Shown here one piece after another: positions 1 to 10,456 of a stretch of DNA of 64,000 nucleotides. The translations under genes and the position numbers were made by a program. Each line of letters opens with the position of its first letter. Position 1 is the first letter of the stretch. The notes beneath the pieces are model-generated. The model searched no databases and had not been told where the DNA came from. It was given only the letters and a program-made list of their open reading frames with translations. Location: contig JABARQ010000041.1 of assembly GCA_019186985.1 (NCBI GenBank), forward strand, positions 62,001 through 126,000. The letters are read 5' to 3'. The DNA comes from Prosthecobacter sp. (GTDB lineage Bacteria; Verrucomicrobiota; Verrucomicrobiia; Verrucomicrobiales; Verrucomicrobiaceae).

Positions 1-2
1 GC

Positions 3-170
3 GATCCGATCCTGGAATGCACCAGCCCGCAGGTGAGCCGGTATGCCTCGGAGCCGAAGCAGTTTGCAGCACGCCTCATCACGGCGCTCCGGCAGCTGGC
101 GGATCACGGGACGCTGACGACGCCGACAGTGCGCCTGATGCCGGCCTACATCGCCGGGGAGACCCTGTGA
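3..170 (+). CDS. C-terminal fragment, probable LacI-type regulator
   Basis: The open frame enters from the left edge and ends at a TGA, leaving 55 residues of a truncated gene. The piece has the run Pro-Gln-Val-Ser-Arg, a helix that looks amphipathic, and the ending MPAYIAGETL. In many verrucomicrobial LacI/XylR-like regulators the sugar-binding domain ends in a similar basic strand followed by a Pro and a Gly-x-Thr/Ser-Leu tail, so a substrate-binding regulator is my best guess. This is inference from a short tail with no DNA-binding part in view; any other Rossmann-like periplasmic-binding fold is possible. It converges with the coiled-coil gene that ends 18 bases further on. Confidence 0.4.
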   Translation, partial: DPILECTSPQVSRYASEPKQFAARLITALRQLADHGTLTTPTVRLMPAYIAGETL

Positions 171-187
171 CGGCGGCTTGGGCCGGG

Positions 188-922
188 TCAGTTGCGGTTC
201 TTGCGCGTCTTGAGTCCGTTCAGGCTGCGTTCCCGGATGCGGGAGCGCAGGCGTTCGGCGGTGAGGGCCTGCTTCAAGGCGGTGTTTTCCTGGCGCAGGG
301 CCTGGACTTCGCCAAAGCCAGCTTCACCGGCGGCGGAAATGCCGTCGGGGGATTCCGCAGGCTCGGAAGCTGTGAAGACGTCCGTAGCCTGCCAGGCGCC
401 GTTCAGGTCGGGCAGGGGGGCGAGGTCGCCGTTTTCAGCGGCAGGAGCTGAACCCTCGCCGAGCGACTCGCCCGTGTCGATGCCGAGCAGCCCCTCAAGC
501 TGCATGAGCCTGGCCTTGGCGGAGGGCAGTTCGGCACCCATGCGGCGGGCGATGTCGAGCTCGGCCTGGAGGTCGCGTTCACGTTCGCGGGACTGTTTCA
601 ACAGGTTGTCAAAGCGTGTCTCCTCCACCTTGAGCTGCTCGCTGGCCATGTGGCGGAAGAGGTCGAACTGCCGCTGCATCTCGGCGCGCCAGGAGTTGGC
701 GTCGGAGCGCACCTGCATCAGCTCCTTCTGCTGGGCCAGGACCTGCCTTTCGAGGGCGTCCTTGTTCTTCAGCAGCCTGTCCTCGACCCTGCGCAGGAGC
801 CAGAGGCGGACCATGGCGGCGACGAAGAACACCCCGATCAGGGCGGTCAGAACAACAAATGGCTGGGCTTCCGGATGAAACGTGTTCACGCTGAACAGGG
901 AAGCAGTTCGCGGGCCTAACAT
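188..922 (-). CDS. membrane-anchored coiled-coil protein, unknown function
   Basis: The 244-residue product starts with a short leader and one hydrophobic segment (about residues 20-40, PFVVLTALIGVFFVAAMVRL). It is followed by a long charged, Gln/Glu/Arg-rich stretch with heptad-like spacing (about residues 45-155), a Pro/Ala/Gly-rich linker and a second short coiled coil near the C-terminus. I chose the ATG at 922 because it puts the membrane segment near the N-terminus; the frame stays open upstream to 1117, but that part is arginine-rich and reads like non-coding sequence. The topology suggests an inner-membrane anchor with a cytoplasmic rod, as in RmuC-like or scaffold proteins, but no catalytic domain is visible. 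I do not recognise a named family. Confidence 0.65.
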   Translation of the reverse strand: MLGPRTASLFSVNTFHPEAQPFVVLTALIGVFFVAAMVRLWLLRRVEDRLLKNKDALERQVLAQQKELMQVRSDANSWRAEMQRQFDLFRHMASEQLKVEETRFDNLLKQSRERERDLQAELDIARRMGAELPSAKARLMQLEGLLGIDTGESLGEGSAPAAENGDLAPLPDLNGAWQATDVFTASEPAESPDGISAAGEAGFGEVQALRQENTALKQALTAERLRSRIRERSLNGLKTRKNRN

Positions 923-1094
923 CAAGCCTGCCTGAGTACAGGTGAAAGTTTTCCATCTCAGGAATGAAAGGCTGCGGTGAAAATTCAGGACGCGTGAAGC
1001 AAGCGGTCCACAGGGACGCCGGTCTTCCGGATGCCTTGGAATCCCGGGCATTCCTCCTTGCCGCTCCGGCCGTCCTGCCCATGCTCGGCCTTCC

Positions 1095-2051
1095 ATGCGC
1101 GTCCTGCTCACCACCACCAGCTACCAAGACACTCCCGGAGACCACCATGCCCTGCTCGAATCCCAGGGCTTTGACATTCATCGCGAACGCGGGCCGCTTC
1201 CCGAGAGCCGGATGCTGGAGCTGGCGGGCGATTTTGACGCGTTCCTTTGTGGAGATGACGAGATCACCAAGGCTGTTTTGGACAGGGCGCTCCCCCGCCT
1301 GAAGGTCATCAGCAAATACGGCATCGGCCTGGACAAGATTGATGTCGCCGAATGCACCGCGCGGAAGCTGCCGGTGCTGTTCACGCCAGGGGTGAACCAC
1401 ACCACGGTGGCCGAGCACACCTTCTGCCTCCTGCTCGCCCTTGTGCGCAACCTGGTGGACAGCGCCAACGCCGTCCGCGAAGGGAGGTGGAAGCGCGTGA
1501 CCGGCAACGAAATCTGGAACAAGAGGATCGGCATCGTCGGCCTGGGACGCATCGGCCAGGAGGTGGCGAAACGTGCCCTCGCCTTCGGCATGGAGGTGCA
1601 CGGCATGGACCTCTACTGGCCCGAGGCCTTCGTCAAGGACCACCCCGTCACCCGTCACGAAACCATCGAAAGCCTCATCGCGCAGGTCGATGTGCTCAGC
1701 CTGCACGCCAATCTCAGCGAAAGCACCCGCCATCTGGTCCGTGCCGACCGCATCGCCCTGGCGAAAACAGGACTGCTGGTGGTCAACACCTCGCGAGCCG
1801 AGCTGGTGCACATGCCTGACATGATCGCCGCCCTCAACAGCGGTCATGTTGGTGGTTATGCCACGGATGTGCTTGATGAGGAGCCGCCGCCTGCGGATCA
1901 TCCGCTGCTGAGGCATCCCCGGGCGCTGATCACGCCGCACATCGGCAGCCGGACCTACGAAAGCGTCCCCCGGCAGGCCATGCGCGCCACCCTGAACCTG
2001 GTGAACTTCCTCCAGGGCGGGGCGGATGTGATCCAGGCGAACAGGTGGTGA
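1095..2051 (+). CDS. D-2-hydroxyacid dehydrogenase (phosphoglycerate dehydrogenase-like)
   Basis: The 318-residue NAD-dependent enzyme has the expected fold order: an N-terminal catalytic half, a Rossmann motif GLGRIG at residues 149-154, and a catalytic trio of Arg234 (in NTSRAELV), Glu263 (in DEEPP) and His282 (in PHIGSRT). These are the residues that bind the 2-oxoacid and transfer the hydride in this family. The enzyme lacks the C-terminal ACT/regulatory domain of SerA, so it is the short form; the substrate may be 3-phosphoglycerate, glyoxylate or another hydroxyacid and cannot be decided from sequence. It reads away from the coiled-coil gene, leaving about 170 bases for two promoters, and is followed 105 bases later by mpl. 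Confidence 0.9.
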   Translation: MRVLLTTTSYQDTPGDHHALLESQGFDIHRERGPLPESRMLELAGDFDAFLCGDDEITKAVLDRALPRLKVISKYGIGLDKIDVAECTARKLPVLFTPGVNHTTVAEHTFCLLLALVRNLVDSANAVREGRWKRVTGNEIWNKRIGIVGLGRIGQEVAKRALAFGMEVHGMDLYWPEAFVKDHPVTRHETIESLIAQVDVLSLHANLSESTRHLVRADRIALAKTGLLVVNTSRAELVHMPDMIAALNSGHVGGYATDVLDEEPPPADHPLLRHPRALITPHIGSRTYESVPRQAMRATLNLVNFLQGGADVIQANRW

Positions 2052-2156
2052 TGCTGCCGCTGATGCAGAGGCTGTGCCGGCAGGGCGGCAAGTCCTCCCG
2101 GCCTAACCTCTTGACGCTGGCCCCTGTTTCTCTACGGCCTCCGGCTCCATCCATCC

Positions 2157-3530
2157 ATGTCCAAACATCTTCACTTCATCGGCATCTGCGGCACCGCCAT
2201 GGGATCGACCGCAGTCGCCATGCGTCAGCTGGGTTACAAGGTTTCCGGCTCTGATGAAAAGGTCTACCCCCCCATGTCCGACGTCCTGCGTGATGCGGGC
2301 ATCACTGTCACCGAGGGCTATTCGGCGGCCGGCCTTCCGCCGGATGCCGACCTGTATGTCGTCGGCAACGCCATCAGCCGTGGCAATGAGGAGCTGGAGG
2401 CCATGCTGGACCGCCGGCTTCCCTACACGAGCATGGCGGAGATGCTGCGGCGCGAGGTGATCCAGGGCAAGCGCAGCTTCGTCGTCAGCGGCACGCACGG
2501 CAAGACCACCACGACCACGATGCTGGCCTGGATCTTTGAAAACGCGGGCCGCAACCCCGGCTACATGATCGGTGGCGTGCCGGAGAACCTGCCCAGCGGC
2601 GCGCGCTTCAACCATGGCGATCTGTTTGTCATCGAGGGGGACGAGTATGACACGGCCTACTTCGACAAGCGCAGCAAGTTCCTCCACTACCTGCCGGAGT
2701 GCGCCATCGTGAACAACATCGAGTTTGATCACGCGGACATCTTCCGGGATCTGGACGAGATCAGGCTGACCTTCCAGCGCCTGCTCAACAGCGTTCCGCG
2801 CAACGGACTGGTGCTGCTCAATGGCGACGACAGGAACTGCCTGTCCCTGAAAAGCTACGCGCCGGTGAAGACCGTCGGGCTCGGCGAAGGCTGCAGCGAG
2901 CGCATCGTCATCACCTCGGCCGATCCGGAAAGCACGGGCTTCAGCCTCAACGGCGCCGCCTTCAGCGTGCCGATGATCGGTGAGTTCAACGTCCGCAACG
3001 CCGCCATGTGCGTTTGTGCGGCCCGCCATGCCGGGCTGACGGATGATGAAATCCGCGCCGGACTCGAAAGCTTCCGGGGTGTGCGCCGCCGTCAGACGGT
3101 GCGGGGCGAGGTCAACGGAATCACCGTCATTGACGACTTTGGCCATCATCCCACGGCCATCCGTGAAACCCTGCGCGGCTTCCGGCAGAAGTATCCCGGC
3201 CGCCGCCTGTGGGCGGTGTTCGAGCCGCGTTCGAACACCAGCCGCCGCAACGTGCTTCAGGGCGAGCTGATCGAGGCGCTCAAGCAGGCCGATGGCAGCG
3301 TTGTCGCCGCCGTGGCCAATCCTGAAAAAGTGCCTGAAGGGCAGAGGCTGGACGTGGAGGCCGTGGCAAAGGCGGTTGTCGAAGGGGGCGGGCTTTGTTT
3401 TCACGAGGCTGGCACCGAGGCCATCCTGGCGCGCCTGAAGGCCGAGACGAAGAGTGGTGACGTGATCATCATCTTCAGCAACGGCGGCTTTGACGGCATT
3501 CACGGCAGGCTGGTGAAGGCCCTTGCCTGA
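2157..3530 (+). CDS. mpl: UDP-N-acetylmuramate:L-Ala-gamma-D-Glu-meso-DAP ligase (murein recycling)
   Basis: Mpl reattaches the recovered tripeptide L-Ala-D-Glu-meso-DAP to UDP-MurNAc in the cytoplasm, saving peptidoglycan turnover products. The 457 residues match the usual length. The N-terminus has the family start FIGICGTAMGS and GSDEKVYPPMSD, which distinguishes Mpl from MurC. The ATP P-loop is SGTHGKTTTT at about residues 111-120, and the Mur central motifs EGDEYDTAYFDKRSKF and NNIEFDHADIF follow. The C-terminal Mur domain carries VIDDFGHHPTAI and FEPRSNTSRRN. Its presence implies meso-DAP-type peptidoglycan and recycling. The stop codon lies inside a small hairpin shared with the converging gene. 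Confidence 0.95.
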   Translation: MSKHLHFIGICGTAMGSTAVAMRQLGYKVSGSDEKVYPPMSDVLRDAGITVTEGYSAAGLPPDADLYVVGNAISRGNEELEAMLDRRLPYTSMAEMLRREVIQGKRSFVVSGTHGKTTTTTMLAWIFENAGRNPGYMIGGVPENLPSGARFNHGDLFVIEGDEYDTAYFDKRSKFLHYLPECAIVNNIEFDHADIFRDLDEIRLTFQRLLNSVPRNGLVLLNGDDRNCLSLKSYAPVKTVGLGEGCSERIVITSADPESTGFSLNGAAFSVPMIGEFNVRNAAMCVCAARHAGLTDDEIRAGLESFRGVRRRQTVRGEVNGITVIDDFGHHPTAIRETLRGFRQKYPGRRLWAVFEPRSNTSRRNVLQGELIEALKQADGSVVAAVANPEKVPEGQRLDVEAVAKAVVEGGGLCFHEAGTEAILARLKAETKSGDVIIIFSNGGFDGIHGRLVKALA

Positions 3531-3545
3531 TTTGCCGGATCAGGC
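3525..3545. terminator. hairpin spanning two convergent stop codons
   Basis: A perfect 7-bp stem (GCCTGAT, 3525-3531, with ATCAGGC, 3539-3545) around a 7-base loop contains the mpl stop codon in its left arm and the minus-strand adenylation-gene stop in its right arm. There is no T-tract on either side, so it is at best a weak bidirectional terminator. Confidence 0.3.
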
Positions 3546-4751
3546 GTCAGGTTGAAAGATGGAAACCCATTTCCGAGGCACCTCCCAGGGGGCGAGGGCG
3601 GCGCAGGCGCTGCTTTTGAAGGCCTGGGTGAGCTGTTCCCTGGGAAGCTTGATGGCGCAAACCACGTCCTGGGTGCGTTCGGGGTCGCGGCTGGGCACGC
3701 CGCTGACGGTCACCTCGTGGATGCCGGTGGCTTCACGAATCCGGGAGGCGATCTCCGTGGGGCTGAGCTTGCGGCTGGCGACGTTGATGCCGTTGCCCAG
3801 GCATGTTTGAAAAAGCAGCCGGCCTCCGTCTTCCGTGATCACATCCCAGGTCAGATGTTCGGAGGCTTCCAGGACATCACCGGGCAGGACTTCATCATAG
3901 CCAAGACCTGCCGCATCACTCCGGACCCGCAGGCGTCCGCCTTGTTCCTGCCGGATTTCAAGGCCGGGGAGCAGGGAGCCGATGTCCTCGGCGGAACCGC
4001 GCGGCGTGAGCGTGGCGTCGTAGCTGATGGCTCCGCATTCACTGGTGCCGTACAGGTTGTGCAGCTTGAAGCCAAAGGTGTCGCGCACCTGTTGTTCAAG
4101 GCTCAGGGTCAGCGGCGATCCTGCGGTGACGGCGAGGCAGACCTGGCGGAGGTCGAGCGCGGCGATGAGCCAGGCCTTCCACATGGCAGGCACGCCGGGG
4201 AGAAACACTTTTTGATGCTGGGCGAGGGCCTCGTTGATTCCGGCGGGGAACGGGGTGGGCAGCCAGTGGGTTGGCAGGCCGTTGAACAGGGTTTGCAGGA
4301 CGGTGGTGGTCAGGCCGAAGGAGTGCGCCACACTGAGCGGAGCCAGGGCCACCTCAGGGTGATGAAGTTCCAGCGCTTGATGGAGACGATCCACGTCGGC
4401 GGCGATTTGGGCCAGGGTGAAGAACTGGCATCTGCGCACTCCTGAGCTGCCCACCGTCTGCTTGATCAGGGAGACCGGCGATTCCGGGACGGAGTGAGGC
4501 ACACGCCGCTGGCGGTCCATTTCAACGACCTGCACGGGCAGGCCGGTGAGGAATCCCGCAAGCAGGGCCAGGGTGACTTTGACGCCATCGCCCTGGGCCA
4601 GGAAAAAGGCGCCGAGACGAGGGCAGTGCCGTGGCTGCAGGCTGCGGGCGAGCTGGTCGAGTTCCTGAAAGGTCAGGGCACCGCCAGGATGCCAGAGGGC
4701 GGTCTGCCCGCCTTTCTGATTCAGGATGTTTTTCCAGCGATCACCAAACAT
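3540..4751 (-). CDS. acyl-adenylating-like (ANL superfamily) protein without the C-terminal lysine segment
   Basis: The 403-residue product resembles the large domain of AMP-forming acyl-CoA/acyl-ACP synthetases. Visible motifs in order are a degenerate phosphate loop VGSSGVRR (family norm TSGSTGxPK), the stretch APLSVAHSFGLTTT, the adenine motif NLYGTSECGAI, and the hinge region DVITEDGGRLLFQ. The protein stops at WEVPRKWVSIFQPDA, just where the A10 segment PxxxxGKxxR would begin. The lysine that activates the acid for adenylation is therefore missing, and the family is usually 500 or more residues long. It may catalyse only thioester formation, bind an acyl-AMP, or be inactive. The ATG at 4751 was chosen because upstream codons are Arg-rich. 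It is divergent from the ketosynthase gene with about 120 bases between the starts. Confidence 0.7.
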   Translation of the reverse strand: MFGDRWKNILNQKGGQTALWHPGGALTFQELDQLARSLQPRHCPRLGAFFLAQGDGVKVTLALLAGFLTGLPVQVVEMDRQRRVPHSVPESPVSLIKQTVGSSGVRRCQFFTLAQIAADVDRLHQALELHHPEVALAPLSVAHSFGLTTTVLQTLFNGLPTHWLPTPFPAGINEALAQHQKVFLPGVPAMWKAWLIAALDLRQVCLAVTAGSPLTLSLEQQVRDTFGFKLHNLYGTSECGAISYDATLTPRGSAEDIGSLLPGLEIRQEQGGRLRVRSDAAGLGYDEVLPGDVLEASEHLTWDVITEDGGRLLFQTCLGNGINVASRKLSPTEIASRIREATGIHEVTVSGVPSRDPERTQDVVCAIKLPREQLTQAFKSSACAALAPWEVPRKWVSIFQPDA

Positions 4752-4872
4752 TTGACACTCAAGCCTGCGCGCCCTTAAACCGAATCTGCGACAACGCAAC
4801 CCTGGCGAGTCTGGCGTGCGGATTCAAGCGCTGGAATCCATGGGGCCTTGCCGGCCGTTTTTCCTGACATTC
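4752..4872. promoter_or_regulatory. shared divergent promoter region of the adenylation and ketosynthase genes
   Basis: The 121 bases between the two chosen start codons must hold the promoters for both genes, if each is expressed on its own. I could not pick out convincing -35/-10 boxes or a palindromic operator. The assignment rests on gene orientation. Confidence 0.4.
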
Positions 4873-7152
4873 ATGGCGAACCTTCCCTCCTCCGAACGCA
4901 TCCTGGTCACGGGCGCGGGCATCGTGTCGCCGCTGGGGATGAACTGGCGTGAGAACGAGGCCTCGTTCCGGGCGAACCGGATGAATTTCACGCCGGTCAC
5001 CGCCTTTGACGTCAGCCAGCGGATCGCGAAGACGGCGGCCCAGGTGGACCTGCCGGACGAGCGGCTGTTTCTGAAAGTGCCTTCGAGGCGTGATGCGCTG
5101 ATTGATCGCGGCACCAGGATGCTCCTTCTCGCCGTTCGTGAGGCCCTGGCGATGGCGGGCATGTCCGGGCTGAAGGGGGTGGATGCCATCATCATCGGCA
5201 CTTCGGCGGGGGCGATGAGCGTGGGGCAGGATTATTTTCGCAAGGCCATCAGCAGCCAGGGCCGTGTGCCCGGCCAGCTGTCGAGGGTGGAGTTTTACCA
5301 GCCGCAGAAGCAGATCGCCGCGATTGCCGCGGAGCATGACTGGCATGGACCGATTCTTGTGGTCTCCAACGCCTGCGCCAGCGGTGCCAATGCGATCGGG
5401 GACGCGATGGCGATGATTCAGAGCGGTCGTGCCAGGCGGGTGCTTGCCGGTGGTTACGATGCGCTGGCCGAGCTGGTGTTTGCCGGATTTGACACACTGC
5501 GCGCCCTGGCTCCGAGCGGAGTTCCGCGTCCATTTGATGCCGCTCGTGACGGTCTTGCTCTGGGTGAGGGGGCTGCGGTGGTGCTGTTGGAAAGCGAGTC
5601 CGCCGCCGCAGAGCGAAGAGCCCCAGAGCCTCTGGCGTTGGCGGCGGGTTATGCGACCGCGACGGACCTGCATCACCTGACGCAGCCGGATCCTGAAGGC
5701 AAGGCCGCCATTCGCACGATGCGGGGCGCCTGTGAAATGGCCGGAGTCCGGCCTGAGGAGGTGGATTACATTAACTCGCACGGCACGGGCACTCCTTACA
5801 ACGATGTGGCTGAGGCCAGCGCCATTGAGGCCTGGGCGGGTGAAGCAGCTCCGGGCATCGCCCTGAGTTCCACGAAGTCGGCGATGGGTCATCTGCTCGG
5901 TGGTGCCGGGGCCGTGGAGGCGGTGATCTGCCTCATGGCCATGCGGGGTCAGTGGCTTCCCGCCAGCCTGAACATCCGGGAGGTGGATCCGGCGGTGAAA
6001 TCCAGGCTGGTGCGCGAATGGCGTGAAGGGCGGGTCGGGGTGACCCTGACCAACAGTTTCGGCTTTGGCGGAACCAATGCCACGCTGGTGTTCCGCCCGG
6101 CTTCCGCCAGCCTGCCAGGCTTGAGCGCTTCCGTTGCCTCCAAGGCCGTGAAGATCGCCGGTGCGGGAGCGGTTTCGCCCGCAGGCTGGGGGGTGTCGGC
6201 CCTGGTTCAGGCGGTGACGTCACGGCAGGAGCTGCCTCTTGTGGAAAGCCCGCGCAGTGTGGCAAACCGTGACTGGAGCTGCCCGGTGCGTTTTGTTCCA
6301 CCGGCCCCTCCGGATGCGCTGCCGAAATTCGCCCGCCTGCGCCGGGCCAGCGCTGTCACCAAATTCGCCATGGGAGCTGCGCTGGAGGCCCTGGCTTCCG
6401 CCGGTTTCCCGAACGGGCAGGGTGCGGGCAGGCTGGGCATCATCCAGTGCATGTTCAACGGCTGCGTCCAGTTCAGCGGCCGGTTTTACCACGAGGTGAT
6501 CGAGACTCCGGCGCTGGCCAGTCCGCTGATCTTCCCTGAAACGGTTTACAACGCCCCGGCGTCGCACATCGCCGCCTTCCTGGGGGTGGACGGGCCGGTC
6601 ACCACGCTCATTGGTGAATCCAGCGCCATCATGGAGGGCGTGGCGATGGCGCGTGACTGGCTGACGCTTGGCTGGGCGGACCGCGTGCTGGTCATCGGGG
6701 CGGAGGAGGGTGACTGGGTGGGTGCCGAAGCCGTAACTTATTATCATCCTGAGCTCCATGCCTCCGAGGGGGCTGGCGCGATTCTTCTCAGCCTGCAGGA
6801 TCCGGGCCCGGCTCTGGAGGCCAGCCCTGCCTTCTGCTTCCTGACTGAGTCCGAACGTGCGGACTGCCTGGGACGGCTTGCCGGGCAGCAGGTCTTGAAT
6901 GCCGGGCCGCCTGACATCCACGTCAGCGGCCGCTGCGGCATAGCGATCCTTGATGAGGCGGAGGAGGCCTTGCAGGCCGGCCAGGGCGCCGGGCAGGTGC
7001 TTGAGCCGCGTGCGGTGCTTGGAGAAAGCATGGGCGCGGGTGGGGTCCTTCAGCTGGCGCTTGCCGCGCAGATGGCCCGGGAGGGGCGGGCCGTCCAGGT
7101 GCTCCTGCCTGGCAGCCTGTGCGCGGCCTATGCCGCCCTGGTCAGGCCGTGA
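4873..7152 (+). CDS. double beta-ketoacyl synthase: active KS fused to a KS-like chain-length-factor half
   Basis: The 759-residue protein contains two ketosynthase folds. The first (about residues 8-410) is FabF-like with a complete Cys-His-His triad: Cys168 in SNACASGANAIG, His303 in NSHGTGTPYND and His340 in KSAMGHLLGGAG. The second (about 425-755) aligns by eye over the same fold, but the nucleophile position is Ser583 (GESSAIMEG) and the second catalytic histidine appears to be replaced in GESMGAGG. This resembles the KS-alpha/chain-length-factor heterodimer of type II polyketide and aryl-polyene systems, here joined in one chain. FabF itself is about 410 residues. The start MANLPSSERI was preferred over an earlier ATG at 4816. 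No ACP, ketoreductase or dehydratase is adjacent, so the product is unknown. Confidence 0.88.
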   Translation: MANLPSSERILVTGAGIVSPLGMNWRENEASFRANRMNFTPVTAFDVSQRIAKTAAQVDLPDERLFLKVPSRRDALIDRGTRMLLLAVREALAMAGMSGLKGVDAIIIGTSAGAMSVGQDYFRKAISSQGRVPGQLSRVEFYQPQKQIAAIAAEHDWHGPILVVSNACASGANAIGDAMAMIQSGRARRVLAGGYDALAELVFAGFDTLRALAPSGVPRPFDAARDGLALGEGAAVVLLESESAAAERRAPEPLALAAGYATATDLHHLTQPDPEGKAAIRTMRGACEMAGVRPEEVDYINSHGTGTPYNDVAEASAIEAWAGEAAPGIALSSTKSAMGHLLGGAGAVEAVICLMAMRGQWLPASLNIREVDPAVKSRLVREWREGRVGVTLTNSFGFGGTNATLVFRPASASLPGLSASVASKAVKIAGAGAVSPAGWGVSALVQAVTSRQELPLVESPRSVANRDWSCPVRFVPPAPPDALPKFARLRRASAVTKFAMGAALEALASAGFPNGQGAGRLGIIQCMFNGCVQFSGRFYHEVIETPALASPLIFPETVYNAPASHIAAFLGVDGPVTTLIGESSAIMEGVAMARDWLTLGWADRVLVIGAEEGDWVGAEAVTYYHPELHASEGAGAILLSLQDPGPALEASPAFCFLTESERADCLGRLAGQQVLNAGPPDIHVSGRCGIAILDEAEEALQAGQGAGQVLEPRAVLGESMGAGGVLQLALAAQMAREGRAVQVLLPGSLCAAYAALVRP

Positions 7153-7192
7153 AGGGACTGAAGTTCGATTGTTGGTTCGGCAAGCCGCCGCC

Positions 7193-8644
<1,452 letters not shown>

Positions 8645-8731
8645 GGGCAGGTCAGCTACATACAGGCCATGCGGGCTGAATCTTGGACAGCAAAGCGTTG
8701 CCTTCCAGGAGCCGGGGGCGGGTATGGCGAA

Positions 8732-9130
8732 TCAGACCTTCTGGCTCTTCGAGGAGGGCTTGAAGGGGGCGGTGAAGGCCGTTTCAAAGTCGTAGCCGCC
8801 GGAAAAGTCCTCCAGGCTGTCGCCGTCGTTTTTCCCAAAGTAACCCGTGTCGATGAGGTTGTAGACGATGTTGCCGATGTCCTCGCCGCGTTCCAGCCCC
8901 CATTCATTCAGGACGGTCAGGGCCATGGGGCCGTATTCCTCCAGGGCGTGCAGACGGACGCCTTCCAGCACCTCCTGGCCGCTGACATGCTGGTCCTCCT
9001 TGCCTTCCCGGAAATGCTTCACGGCCACATGCAGGGCGTCGCGCACAAACTCATAGGCGAGAGGTTGATAACGCGGGTCTTTGCTGACGGCCTGGGCGAC
9101 GGCGAGGTGGAAGGGAAGATCTTGGGACAT
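8732..9130 (-). CDS. Minf_1886-type conserved protein of the PVC group
   Basis: The 132-residue acidic, soluble protein has the pattern of the small family restricted to planctomycetes and verrucomicrobia (Minf_1886 family): YEFVRDAL, the HVSGQEVLEG segment, LEEYGPMALTVLNEWGL and IGNIVYNLIDTGYFGK, followed by a basic low-complexity tail. I chose the internal ATG at 9130 because the upstream 18 codons do not look like this family. The function is unknown; no membrane segment or metal-binding motif is visible. It lies between the DUF1501 gene and the sugar isomerase terminator, so it probably has its own promoter. Confidence 0.75.
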   Translation of the reverse strand: MSQDLPFHLAVAQAVSKDPRYQPLAYEFVRDALHVAVKHFREGKEDQHVSGQEVLEGVRLHALEEYGPMALTVLNEWGLERGEDIGNIVYNLIDTGYFGKNDGDSLEDFSGGYDFETAFTAPFKPSSKSQKV

Positions 9131-9248
9131 CCAGTGGAGGGAGGAGCGATTTGCCACTGTGGCGGCGGCAGGGAGGTTTCGCAACTTTTCCTCCTGTCAG
9201 ACAGGCCGAACCAACTGGATGTCAGGATCCTGGGCGGCATGAAAGGAA

Positions 9249-9279
9249 AAAGCCCCGCCGGGGAGGTCGGCGGGGCTTT
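9249..9279 (-). terminator. rho-independent terminator of the isomerase gene
   Basis: A perfect 12-bp stem (AAAGCCCCGCCG, 9249-9260, with CGGCGGGGCTTT, 9268-9279) encloses a 7-base loop. Read on the minus strand it ends in a T-rich tail, 30 bases after the stop codon of the isomerase/epimerase gene. Confidence 0.9.
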
Positions 9280-9311
9280 CACATCCTGTGAATGAGGGGA
9301 TCGAACGTGGC

Positions 9312-10340
<1,029 letters not shown>

Positions 10341-10456
10341 GGGTCTGTAGTCTGGGTTCAGTTGGGATTTTCCTGGGGAAAGCGGCGCGATGATAGACAT
10401 CTCGGTCTGGAACGCACGAAAAAAGGAGGGGCGATGAAGCTGCGGAAAAGGCGGCC

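Noticed and set aside
2103-3503. Minus-strand open frame opposite mpl
   Set aside because: No motif; lies entirely within mpl.
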